From: Sphingomonas bacterium
GTDB lineage: Bacteria > Pseudomonadota > Alphaproteobacteria > Sphingomonadales > Sphingomonadaceae
Length of the DNA: 20,966 nt
Assembly (NCBI GenBank): GCA_026785645.1
Contig: JAJAZM010000123.1
Location: 1-20,966 of the forward strand
Direction: 5' to 3'
This document shows, piece by piece, positions 6,289 through 12,415 of this stretch (position 1 is the first letter of the stretch; every line of letters begins with the position of its first letter). A program made the position numbers and the translations under genes. Under the pieces are notes generated by a model. That model searched no databases and was not told where the DNA came from. It was given only the letters and a program-made list of their open reading frames with translations.

Positions 6289-6825
6289 ATGCGTAAGGTA
6301 CTTATTTCAGCGATACTCGCAGCCTCGACACTGGTGAGTGCGGCTCCGGCCGCGGCGCAGTGGACCGTTTCCTACGGTACCCAATATGGCAATCAATACG
6401 GCAACCAATATGGCGGCCAGTACGGCAACCAATATGGCTATGGCTATAACAACAATGGCCAGACCCGTCGTCTCGCGGTCCGCGTCAATCAGCTCGAGCA
6501 GCAGATCAACGTGCTCGATCGCCGCAACATCCTGTCGGATCGTGAAGCCAATCGCTTGCGCTATCAGGCCAACATGATCGAGCGTCAGCTGCGTCAGGCA
6601 TCGTATAATGGCCTCAACAGCTACGAGCGTCGCAACATCGAAGTACGCATCGTGCGCCTCGAGCAGAACATTCGCTATCAGGCGAATGACGGCAATCACT
6701 ACGGCAATCGCAGCTACAATGACGGCCGCGACGGCTACAACGATGGCCGCGACGGCTATCGCGATCGCGATCGTGACGGTCGCAACGACCGCTACGAAGA
6801 CGATCGTGGCTACGATCACGACTAA
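6289..6825 (+). CDS. Secreted QYGN-repeat protein with helical core and Asp/Arg/Gly tail, unknown function
   Basis: I do not recognise a characterised family. The protein has 178 residues. A clear signal peptide covers residues 1-23 with an SAAPAAA-Q cleavage region, so it is exported to the periplasm or outer surface. Residues 32-51 are five tandem tetrapeptides (QYGN, QYGN, QYGG, QYGN, QYGY). Residues 57-135 form a charged, probably coiled-coil helical core with spaced Leu/Ile (RVNQLEQQINVLDRRNILS). The tail (about 136-178) is extremely rich in Asp, Arg, Gly, Asn and Tyr, with a repeated NDGRDGY unit. The start at 6289 is fixed by a GAAAGGAGAG ribosome-binding site and the signal peptide; an earlier GTG at 6244 would spoil it. 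It is monocistronic, ending in a strong terminator, which suggests substantial expression. A cell-envelope role is a guess. Confidence 0.85.
   Translation: MRKVLISAILAASTLVSAAPAAAQWTVSYGTQYGNQYGNQYGGQYGNQYGYGYNNNGQTRRLAVRVNQLEQQINVLDRRNILSDREANRLRYQANMIERQLRQASYNGLNSYERRNIEVRIVRLEQNIRYQANDGNHYGNRSYNDGRDGYNDGRDGYRDRDRDGRNDRYEDDRGYDHD
6382..6441 (+). repeat. 12-bp tandem repeat encoding QYG(N/G/Y), five copies
   Basis: Five consecutive 12-base units of the form CA(A/G)TA(T/C)GGC followed by a variable codon encode residues 32-51 of the secreted protein. Third-codon positions alternate (tat/tac, caa/cag), so the repeat is kept at protein level rather than being a recent perfect DNA expansion. 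Confidence 0.85.
6718..6759 (+). repeat. 21-bp direct repeat encoding NDGRDGY twice
   Basis: Two adjacent 21-base units (6718-6738 and 6739-6759) differ at three synonymous third positions and encode NDGRDGY-NDGRDGY at the start of the acidic/basic tail. A degenerate continuation (RDRDRDGRNDRYEDDRGYD) follows. Confidence 0.75.
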
Positions 6826-6860
6826 CCCTTCGGGTCTGTGACCCCGGTAAGGCGTAAAGG

Positions 6861-6899
6861 AAGGGCGGGATCCGGAAAAGGGTCCCGCCCTTTTCTTTT
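6861..6899 (+). terminator. Rho-independent terminator of the QYGN-repeat gene
   Basis: The arms AAGGGCGGGATCC and GGGTCCCGCCCTT (one internal mismatch) enclose a short loop and are followed by TTTTCTTTT. The element sits 36 bases after the stop codon, with the argD promoter starting about 10 bases beyond it. Confidence 0.92.
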
Positions 6900-6909
6900 G
6901 GCTTTCTTT

Positions 6910-6938
6910 TTGCCTTGCGCGCCAGCCGGTCGTATAGC
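6910..6938 (+). promoter_or_regulatory. Predicted sigma-70 promoter of argD-argF-hslO
   Basis: TTGCCT (6910-6915) and TATAGC (6933-6938) are separated by exactly 17 bases, directly after the preceding terminator. The predicted start near 6945 gives a leader of about 58 bases before the argD ATG. The -10 matches the one proposed for parE. Confidence 0.6.
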
Positions 6939-7002
6939 CCTAGCGTGGCGACCGGGGGGTCGCCATTTGCCGTTCAACGCACGTCCAGAGGATCATCTTT
7001 TC

Positions 7003-8190
7003 ATGGCCATCACGCCACTCATGCCCGTCTATCCGCGTTGCGATGTCCGCCCGGTGCGCGGCGAGGGCGTGTATCTCTATGGCGAGGGCGGCGAGCGTTA
7101 TCTCGATTTCGCCAGCGGGATTGCGGTCAATCTGCTCGGCCACGGCCACCCGCATCTGACCAAGGCGATCCAGCACCAGGCCGAAACATTGGTCCATGTC
7201 TCCAACCTTTACGGCTCACCCCAGGGCGAAGTCCTTGCCCAGCGGCTGGTCGACTTGACCTTCGCCGACACGGTATTCTTCACCAATTCGGGCGCCGAGG
7301 CGGTGGAATGCGCGATCAAGACCGCGCGCCGCTATCACCATGCCAAGGGCAATCCGCACAAGCATGATCTGATCACCTTCACCAACGCCTTCCACGGGCG
7401 GACGATGGCGACAATCAGCGCCACCAACCAGGAGAAGCTCCGCGACGGCTTCGCGCCGCTGCTGCCGGGGTTCAAGGTCGTAGAATTCGACGATCTGGAG
7501 GCTGCGCTGGCGGCGATCGACGGCAATACCGCGGGCTTCATGGTCGAGCCGATCCAGGGCGAGGGCGGCATCCGCCCCGCATCACAGGAATTCATCAGCG
7601 GGCTTCGCAAGGCGTGTGACGAGCATGATCTGATGCTGGTGCTCGATGAAGTGCAGTGCGGCATGGCGCGGACCGGCAAGCTCTTCGCGCATGAGCATTA
7701 TGGGATCACCCCCGACATCATGGCCTCGGCCAAGGGCATTGGCGGGGGCTTCCCGCTCGGCGCCTGCCTCGCCACCGAGCATGCCGCTTCGGGGATGGTG
7801 ATCGGCACCCATGGTTCGACCTATGGCGGCAATCCGCTGGCGATGGCCGCTGGCGGGGCCGTGCTCGACGTGGTTGCGAATGATGAATTCCTTGCGCAGG
7901 TTCGGACCACCGGCGAGCGCTTGCGCGCTGCGCTCGAACAGATGATCCCCAATCACGACCAGCTGTTCGACAGCGTGCGGGGCATGGGCCTGATGCTCGG
8001 CATCAAGATGAAGACCGACAGCCGCGCGTTCGTCGGTTACCTTCGGACCAAGGGCATCCTCACCGTCGCGGCGGGGGACAATGTGGTGCGCGTGCTTCCG
8101 CCGCTGACCATCGACGAGGGCAATATCCGCGAATTCGTCGATGGCTTGTCGGCGGCGTCGACCGATTACCAGATCCCCGACGCGGCGTGA
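7003..8190 (+). CDS. argD: Acetylornithine aminotransferase
   Basis: Class III PLP-dependent transaminase that converts N-acetylglutamate semialdehyde to N2-acetylornithine in arginine synthesis; many homologues also serve lysine synthesis as succinyldiaminopimelate aminotransferase. It has 395 residues, the normal length. Visible motifs are FTNSGAEAVECAIKTAR (93-109), which includes the cofactor phosphate region, AFHGRTMATISAT (129-141), VEPIQGEGGI (181-190), LVLDEVQCGMARTGKL (212-227), the PLP-lysine K244 in ASAKGIGGGFPLGA, and GSTYGGNPLA (271-280). The start at 7003 gives the usual MPVYPRCDV N-terminus; the open frame continues upstream across the promoter and terminator and is not coding there. 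Its stop overlaps the argF start by 4 bases, so the two are translationally coupled. Confidence 0.95.
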   Translation: MAITPLMPVYPRCDVRPVRGEGVYLYGEGGERYLDFASGIAVNLLGHGHPHLTKAIQHQAETLVHVSNLYGSPQGEVLAQRLVDLTFADTVFFTNSGAEAVECAIKTARRYHHAKGNPHKHDLITFTNAFHGRTMATISATNQEKLRDGFAPLLPGFKVVEFDDLEAALAAIDGNTAGFMVEPIQGEGGIRPASQEFISGLRKACDEHDLMLVLDEVQCGMARTGKLFAHEHYGITPDIMASAKGIGGGFPLGACLATEHAASGMVIGTHGSTYGGNPLAMAAGGAVLDVVANDEFLAQVRTTGERLRAALEQMIPNHDQLFDSVRGMGLMLGIKMKTDSRAFVGYLRTKGILTVAAGDNVVRVLPPLTIDEGNIREFVDGLSAASTDYQIPDAA

Positions 8191-9119
8191 GCCTGCGCCA
8201 CTTCGTCGATTTGAAGGATGCCGGGGGCGATGCCATCGCCGCGATCCTCAATGATGCGATGGACCGCAAGGCGGCGCGCGCCGGTTGGCCCAAGGGCAAG
8301 GTCGATGGCGATGCCCCGCTGGCCGGCCACGTGCTGGCGATGATCTTCGAGAAGAATAGCACGCGGACGCGGGTCAGCTTCGACATGGCGATGCGGCAAT
8401 TGGGCGGATCCGCGCTGGTGCTCGACGGCGCCTCGTCGCAGATCGGGCGCGGGGAGAGCATCGCCGACACGGCGCGGGTGCTGTCGCGCTATGTCGACGC
8501 GATCATGATCCGCACCGATGACCACGCAAAGGTCGTCGAGATGGCGAAACATGCCAACGTTCCAGTGATCAACGGGCTGACCGATCTGTCGCATCCGTGC
8601 CAGACATTGGCCGACATGCTGACGTTGCTGGAAGGGCAAGGCAAGCTCGCGGGGAGCAAATGGGCGTGGCTGGGCGACGGCAATAATGTCTGCAATTCGC
8701 TGATCGAAGCGGCAGGCCTGATGCAGTTCGACGTAACCGTGGCCTGCCCCGAGGGGTTTGAGCCGGACGCGGGCGTGTTGGCCGACGCGGCGGCACGGGG
8801 GCGGATCATCCCCATCGTTCGCGATTCGGTGGCGGCAGCAAAGGGCGCGGATGTCGTGGTGACCGACACCTGGACGTCGATGGGCCAGAGCGACAGCGAC
8901 AATCGGGCGCGAGCGATGGCGGTTTATGCGGTCGACGAGGCGCTGCTGGAGGGTGCTGGAGAGAAAGCGATGTTCATGCATTGCCTGCCCGCACATCGCG
9001 GCGAGGAAGTTACCGACGCAGTGATCGACGGGCCGCAATCGGCGGTGTGGGACGAGGCCGAGAACCGGCTGCATGCGCAGAAGTCGCTATTGCTGTGGGC
9101 GCTGGGGAAGCTTGGCTAG
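8187..9119 (+). CDS. argF: Ornithine carbamoyltransferase
   Basis: Cytosolic enzyme joining ornithine and carbamoyl phosphate to give citrulline, the step that follows ornithine release in arginine synthesis. It has 310 residues, close to the usual size. Signatures are the carbamoyl-phosphate loop FEKNSTRTRVSFDMA (54-68, STRTR at 58-62), the HPCQTLADMLT motif (136-146), the ornithine-side DTWTSMGQ (227-234), and the catalytic HCLPAHRGEEV (265-275). The start is a GTG inside GTGA, overlapping the argD stop, a classic coupling arrangement. hslO follows after 41 bases. Anabolic rather than catabolic function is inferred from the argD pairing and the absence of arcA/arcC genes. Confidence 0.95.
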   Translation: MSLRHFVDLKDAGGDAIAAILNDAMDRKAARAGWPKGKVDGDAPLAGHVLAMIFEKNSTRTRVSFDMAMRQLGGSALVLDGASSQIGRGESIADTARVLSRYVDAIMIRTDDHAKVVEMAKHANVPVINGLTDLSHPCQTLADMLTLLEGQGKLAGSKWAWLGDGNNVCNSLIEAAGLMQFDVTVACPEGFEPDAGVLADAAARGRIIPIVRDSVAAAKGADVVVTDTWTSMGQSDSDNRARAMAVYAVDEALLEGAGEKAMFMHCLPAHRGEEVTDAVIDGPQSAVWDEAENRLHAQKSLLLWALGKLG

Positions 9120-9160
9120 GCGGTTGCGAAAATGGTCGACGCGCCCCATTTGCGCCGATC

Positions 9161-10093
9161 ATGACTGAGTCCATCCCCCTCAATCTCGACGTCGCGCTGG
9201 GCGTGACGATCCCGGCGCGGCATGCGCGGGGGCGGGCGGTTCGGCTCGGCGGGTCGATCGACGCGATCCTCGCCAATCATAATTATCCGCCGGTGATCGA
9301 GACCTTGCTGGCCGAGGCACTGGTGCTGACGGCGTTGCTTGGCGCCTTGCTCAAGGACGGCGGGCAGATGACGCTCCAGGCGCAGACCGAGAATGGGATC
9401 GTCGACCTTTTGGTGTGCGATTATCGCGACGGCGAGCTGCGCGGTTATGTTTGCCACGATCCCGAGCGGCTGGCCGAAGCGGGGCCGACCCCGAGCCTGT
9501 TCGCGTTGTTCGGCAAGGGGTATCTGGCGATCACCTTCGACCAGGCATCGACCAAGGAACGCTATCAGGGGATCGTGCCGCTTGAGGGCGAAAGCCTGAG
9601 CCAGGCGGCGGAAAGCTATTTCACCCAGTCCGAGCAGATCCCGTCGATTGTCCGGCTGGCGTCGGCCAAGGGCGCGGCCGGATGGACCGCGGGCGGGATA
9701 TTGTTCCAGCATCTGCCCGAAGGCGAGGAAGGCCGCGAGCGGATCCATACCAAGCTCGACCATCCCGACTGGCCGCACGTCGCGGTGCTGGCCGGATCGG
9801 TCAAACGCAGCGAATTGATCGACCGCGCATTGCCGCTCGACGAATTGCTGTGGCGGCTGTTCCACGACGAAGAAGAAGTGCGGATCCTGCCGGCGGTGGC
9901 GTTGTCGCGCGGGTGCCGCTGCGATCCGGCTTACGTCCGCTCGGTGATCGCCCGCTTCCCGTCCGAGGAGCGAGCGGCGATGGCCGGCGAGGACGGAATG
10001 ATCCGGGTCGATTGCGCCTTTTGCGCGACCGATTTCCCGATCGCGCTTGAGGACGTCGCGCTTGACGATATCGAGCCAGACGAAACCAGCTAG
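9161..10093 (+). CDS. hslO: Redox-regulated holdase chaperone Hsp33
   Basis: Cytosolic chaperone activated by oxidative unfolding, through disulfide formation at a C-terminal zinc centre. It has 310 residues. The C-terminal Cys set is intact: C252 and C254 in SRGCRCDPAYV (CxC) and C285 and C288 in DCAFCATDF (CxxC). The N-terminal domain shows typical family text, with LAEALVLTALLGALLKDGGQMTLQAQ (about 50-75, given in part) and GYVCHDP. The start at 9161 (MTESIPLNLD) is preferred; the frame extends upstream into argF but the extension is Arg/Ala-rich shadow sequence. No ribosome-binding site is strong; the gene sits 41 bases after argF and is probably read from the arg promoter. Confidence 0.94.
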   Translation: MTESIPLNLDVALGVTIPARHARGRAVRLGGSIDAILANHNYPPVIETLLAEALVLTALLGALLKDGGQMTLQAQTENGIVDLLVCDYRDGELRGYVCHDPERLAEAGPTPSLFALFGKGYLAITFDQASTKERYQGIVPLEGESLSQAAESYFTQSEQIPSIVRLASAKGAAGWTAGGILFQHLPEGEEGRERIHTKLDHPDWPHVAVLAGSVKRSELIDRALPLDELLWRLFHDEEEVRILPAVALSRGCRCDPAYVRSVIARFPSEERAAMAGEDGMIRVDCAFCATDFPIALEDVALDDIEPDETS

Positions 10094-10097
10094 ATTT

Positions 10098-10118
10098 TGT
10101 TAATTATAATATGTTAAT
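10098..10118. repeat. AT-rich direct repeat TGTTAAT x2 upstream of the DUF3617-like gene
   Basis: TGTTAAT occurs at 10098-10104 and 10112-10118, 14 bases start to start, inside an AT-only island that contrasts sharply with the GC-rich surroundings. The second copy ends 9 bases before the ATG at 10128. It may be a promoter or regulator site. No confident -35/-10 pair at 16-18 base spacing was found in it. Confidence 0.35.
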
Positions 10119-10127
10119 ACATAGTTT

Positions 10128-10520
10128 ATGATGTTCCGTCGCTTACTTGCCCGGTCCGGGGCCTGTTGCCTGGTAGCGCTGGCATTGGTCGGCGCAAGCC
10201 TGCCCCACGCGATGACCGGGTCGGGGCAGTGGGAAATTGGCAAGACGGCGGGCGGCGGGGGCGACAAGGTCTGCCTGGCCGATCCGGCGCAGATGATGCA
10301 GTGGGAACATCGCACCAAGCAATGCACCCGGGTGATCGTCAGCGCGTCGATCGACCGCGCCGAAGTCCATTATACCTGCGTCGGCGGCGGCTTCGGCACG
10401 TCGCGCGTCGAAGTGCTGACCCCGCGCTCGGTCAAGGTCGACACGCAGGGCATCTCCGACGGTCTGCCCTTTTCCTATGTCGTTCACGCGCGCCGGGTCG
10501 GGGATTGCCCGGCCCGCTGA
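10128..10520 (+). CDS. Small exported protein, DUF3617-like
   Basis: A protein of 130 residues with a signal peptide (about 1-28, MMFRRLLARSGACCLVALAL core) and no convincing lipobox at the cleavage point. The mature part begins with a GSGQWEIGK motif, then KVCLADPAQMMQWE, KQCTRVIVS, VHYTCVGGGFGTS and a C-terminal VGDCPAR. The WEI opening and four spaced Cys, likely two disulfides, resemble DUF3617, a family of small periplasmic proteins of unknown function. This is recall and not confirmed. Two adjacent ATG codons (10128, 10131) are both possible starts. It sits 34 bases after hslO across an AT-rich island, so it may have its own promoter. No function can be assigned. Confidence 0.75.
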   Translation: MMFRRLLARSGACCLVALALVGASLPHAMTGSGQWEIGKTAGGGGDKVCLADPAQMMQWEHRTKQCTRVIVSASIDRAEVHYTCVGGGFGTSRVEVLTPRSVKVDTQGISDGLPFSYVVHARRVGDCPAR

Positions 10521-10529
10521 TCCCTGGCC

Positions 10530-10550
10530 GTTAAGCATTTGTTTAACCAT
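10530..10550. promoter_or_regulatory. GTTAA-N8-TTAAC dyad containing a TTAACCAT half-site (possible CtrA-type site)
   Basis: GTTAA (10530-10534) and TTAAC (10543-10547) are inverted around 8 bases, and the right half reads TTAACCAT. CtrA of alphaproteobacteria binds TTAA-N7-TTAA and similar half-sites (established). Here the spacing is 8, one base long, so the assignment is weak. It precedes the structured RNA element. Confidence 0.3.
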
Positions 10551-10558
10551 GTCCGTTT

Positions 10559-10652
10559 AGGAAGGGCTGGTGCACTCGGTGAGCGCACGCTTTCCTCCCA
10601 AAGGGGCGGTTGGCCGCCCGACCTGGGGCTGCTTCGGCGGCCCCTTTTTTTT
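10559..10652 (+). ncRNA. Candidate structured leader or small RNA before queC, ending in a terminator
   Basis: Three predicted hairpins occur in 94 bases. The first has outer AGGAA (10559-10563) pairing with TTCCT (10592-10596) around GTGCACTC/GAGCGCAC (10570-10577 and 10581-10588, one A-C mismatch). The second is GGGCGG-TTGG-CCGCCC (10604-10619). The third is a terminator (10625-10652) with a UUCG tetraloop. The stretch TTTCCTCCC (10591-10599) matches an anti-Shine-Dalgarno-type motif seen in several alphaproteobacterial sRNAs. It could be a queC attenuator, a free sRNA, or simply the 3' end of the upstream gene. It does not match the preQ1-I aptamer as I recall it. Confidence 0.45.
10625..10652 (+). 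terminator. Strong Rho-independent terminator with UUCG tetraloop upstream of queC
   Basis: GGGGCTGC (10625-10632), loop TTCG, GCGGCCCC (10637-10644) form an 8-bp stem with one G-U pair. Eight T residues follow (10645-10652). It lies 105 bases after the DUF3617-like stop and only 27 bases before the queC start. Confidence 0.9.
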
Positions 10653-10679
10653 GGTCTCCGATGGCCGTAGATCGCGGCG

Positions 10680-11357
10680 ATGAATGCCGCATCCAAATCC
10701 GCCGTCGTGTTGCTCTCTGGCGGGCTCGATTCGATGGTCTGCGCCGCGCTCGCGCGCGAGGCGGGGTTCACGGTGCTTGCGCTGACCATCGATTACCACC
10801 AGCGCCACCGCGTCGAGCTTGAGGCAGCGAAGACCATCGCGGCGTTGCTCGCCGACCGACACATCATCCTGCCGATCGATTTGTCGGCGTTCGGCGGATC
10901 GTCGCTGACCAGCGACAGCCCGGTGCCGAAAGGCGGGGTCGAGGCGGGGATACCGTCGACCTACGTGCCGGCGCGCAATACGGTGTTTCTCAGCCTGGCG
11001 CTGGCGTGGGCCGAAGCGAGCGGGTCGCGCGACCTGTTCGTCGGGGTCAATGCGCTGGACTATTCTGGCTATCCCGATTGCCGCCCCGATTTCATCGCGG
11101 CGTTCGAAGCGCTGGCCAACCAGGCGACCAAGGCCGGGGTCGAGGGAGACAAGTTCACGGTCCATGCCCCGCTGCAGCAGATGACCAAGGCCGATATTGC
11201 GCGCGAGGCGGCGCGATTGGGGCTCGACGCGGGGATCAGCCACAGCTGCTATGACCCCGCGCCCGACGGCGGCGCCTGCCGATTGTGCGACGCGTGCCGG
11301 TTACGGTCGAGGGGTTTTGCCGAGGCCGGGCTGCCCGATCCGACGCGCTACCAATGA
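10680..11357 (+). CDS. queC: 7-cyano-7-deazaguanine (preQ0) synthase
   Basis: ATP-dependent enzyme that converts 7-carboxy-7-deazaguanine to preQ0 in queuosine biosynthesis. It has 225 residues. The PP-loop SGGLDS is at 13-18 near the N-terminus. TIDYHQRHRVELEAA (36-50) and YVPARNTVFLSLA are family-typical. The four zinc-binding Cys are C190 in SHSCYDP and C200, C203 and C206 in CRLCDACRLR. The start at 10680 lies 27 bases downstream of a strong terminator. The ATG four bases on is out of frame and the upstream ATG at 10661 is also in another frame. No separate promoter is visible between terminator and start. Its last codon overlaps queE by 4 bases (ATGA). Confidence 0.95.
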   Translation: MNAASKSAVVLLSGGLDSMVCAALAREAGFTVLALTIDYHQRHRVELEAAKTIAALLADRHIILPIDLSAFGGSSLTSDSPVPKGGVEAGIPSTYVPARNTVFLSLALAWAEASGSRDLFVGVNALDYSGYPDCRPDFIAAFEALANQATKAGVEGDKFTVHAPLQQMTKADIAREAARLGLDAGISHSCYDPAPDGGACRLCDACRLRSRGFAEAGLPDPTRYQ

Positions 11358-11986
11358 CCTACGCGGTCAAGGAAGCCTTCCTGACGCTCCAGGGCGAGGG
11401 AGTCCAGGCGGGAAGCCGAGCGGTGTTCCTGCGCTTTGCCGGGTGCAATTTGTGGTCGGGGCGCGAGGCCGATCGGGCAGCGGCGGTGTGCAATTTCTGC
11501 GATACCGATTTCGTCGGCACTGACGGTGTCGGCGGGGGGAAGTTTGCCGAGGCAGAGAGATTGGCTGCGCAGGTCGCCGCGCTGTGGGGCGATCAGCTCG
11601 GCCATCGGCTGGTGGTGATCACCGGAGGCGAGCCGATGCTCCAGCTCGATTCGGCGCTGGTCGATGCGCTTCACGACAATGGCTTCCGGATCGCGGTCGA
11701 GAGCAATGGGACGATCGCCGCGACGCCCGGAATCGACTGGCTGTGCATCAGTCCAAAAGCGGGCAGCGTGGTGGTCCAGCGCCAGGGCGACGAACTCAAA
11801 CTGGTTTGGCCGCAGGCGGGAATCGATCCGGTCGTGCTCGAGGCGTGGGACTTTGAACATTTCCTGGTCCAGCCGATGGATTGCGCCGACCACGCGGCGG
11901 CGCTCGCGGCGGCGATCGCGCTGGCGATGGAGCGGCCGCGGTGGCGGCTGACACTGCAGGCGCACAAGGTCGTCGGACTTCCCTGA
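11354..11986 (+). CDS. queE: 7-carboxy-7-deazaguanine synthase (radical SAM)
   Basis: Radical SAM enzyme making 7-carboxy-7-deazaguanine from carboxytetrahydropterin, the step just before QueC. It has 210 residues. The cluster-binding motif is non-standard CX14CX2C (C31, C46, C49 in AGCNLW and AVCNFCDTDF), as in the compact proteobacterial QueE class rather than the usual CX3CX2C. VITGGEPMLQLD is the SAM-binding GGEP motif. AVESNGT and WLCISPKAG are further family marks, and FLVQPMD lies near the C-terminus. The ATG at 11354 overlaps the queC stop, so translation is coupled. queD and queF are not in this window. The gene ends 19 bases before a hairpin shared with the converging minus-strand transcript. 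Confidence 0.95.
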   Translation: MTYAVKEAFLTLQGEGVQAGSRAVFLRFAGCNLWSGREADRAAAVCNFCDTDFVGTDGVGGGKFAEAERLAAQVAALWGDQLGHRLVVITGGEPMLQLDSALVDALHDNGFRIAVESNGTIAATPGIDWLCISPKAGSVVVQRQGDELKLVWPQAGIDPVVLEAWDFEHFLVQPMDCADHAAALAAAIALAMERPRWRLTLQAHKVVGLP

Positions 11987-11999
11987 AAAAACGACCATG

Positions 12000-12032
12000 A
12001 AAAAGGGGCTGGCAGATCGCTCCGCCAGCCCC
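12000..12032 (-). terminator. Terminator hairpin between queE and the Met-rich lipoprotein gene
   Basis: GGGGCTGGC (12005-12013) and GCCAGCCCC (12024-12032) form a perfect 9-bp stem. On the minus strand it is followed by five Ts and, after a few bases, six more, so it best terminates the minus-strand transcript. On the plus strand the run after the stem is weak, though the hairpin may still help end queE mRNA. Confidence 0.8.
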
Positions 12033-12052
12033 CATTTCGGTATAAATGACAG

Positions 12053-12071
12053 CGCCCCCGAAGCGGGGGCG
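12053..12071. terminator. Second GC hairpin in the convergent intergenic region
   Basis: CGCCCCCG (12053-12060), loop AAG, CGGGGGCG (12064-12071) form a perfect 8-bp stem 8 bases past the lipoprotein stop codon. There is no T run on either side, so it is more likely an mRNA 3'-end stabiliser or part of a bidirectional terminator pair than a terminator by itself. Confidence 0.5.
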
Positions 12072-12079
12072 TCAGTCAA

Positions 12080-12328
12080 TTACATCGCGTTGTTGGTCGT
12101 CATGTTCATGTCGTTCGACATGTTCATGTCGCCGTTCATGGTCATGTTCATATCGGAGGCCATGTTGGCGTCGGCGTTCATGGCACCATCGACAGCAGTC
12201 GTGTCGTTGGTAACAACGTTCTCGGCGTTCATGGTTTCATCGACATTCATCGTGTTTTCGGCAGCATCATTCTTGCTGCAAGCAGCAACCGCCAGGGCCG
12301 CACAAGCGACCAGGATAAGAGCACGCAT
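12080..12328 (-). CDS. Small Met/Asn/Asp-rich lipoprotein, unknown function
   Basis: An 82-residue predicted lipoprotein. The signal peptide MRALILVACAALAVAAC ends in a lipobox (VAAC, lipidated C17), followed by SKNDAAEN, so it should be anchored to the envelope. The mature part (66 residues) contains no aromatic residues and no His but 12 Met, many in MNM, MTM and DMN contexts (NMASDMNMTMNGDMNM), plus many Asn and Asp. A 12-base near-repeat around gttcatgtc underlies this tail at DNA level. A GGGAG ribosome-binding site lies 7 bases before the ATG. Met-rich MxM patterns occur in periplasmic copper-binding proteins, so metal binding is possible, but this could also be a low-complexity surface lipoprotein. 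I do not recognise a named family. Confidence 0.75.
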   Translation of the reverse strand: MRALILVACAALAVAACSKNDAAENTMNVDETMNAENVVTNDTTAVDGAMNADANMASDMNMTMNGDMNMSNDMNMTTNNAM

Positions 12329-12415
12329 TCAAAACTCCCTTGATTTTTTACGACCTGGAGCAGGTTTGCCCCACTTTCCAAATCGCGCGCACAATAGGGC
12401 TTGGGGCTCAATGCC

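Noticed and set aside
6382..6441. CRISPR-like repeat array
   Set aside because: The units are 12 bases, contiguous without spacers and in codon phase, so they are a coding tandem repeat.
6307..6819. A 170-codon minus-strand frame rich in Val, Ala and Ile opposite the QYGN-repeat gene
   Set aside because: It mirrors the repeat gene; the hydrophobic composition comes from reading the complement of Asp/Asn/Tyr codons. The plus strand has the signal peptide, ribosome-binding site and terminator.
10559..10652. preQ1 riboswitch or SRP RNA identity for the leader element
   Set aside because: The short A-rich preQ1-I pseudoknot pattern and the conserved SRP loop (GGTCAGG...GGAAGGAAGCAGCC) are both absent, so only an unclassified structured RNA is reported.
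10680..11986. A larger queuosine island or DNA-modification (dpd-type) cluster
   Set aside because: Only queC and queE are present, with no DNA transglycosylase, helicase or restriction genes nearby, so ordinary tRNA queuosine synthesis is the simplest reading.
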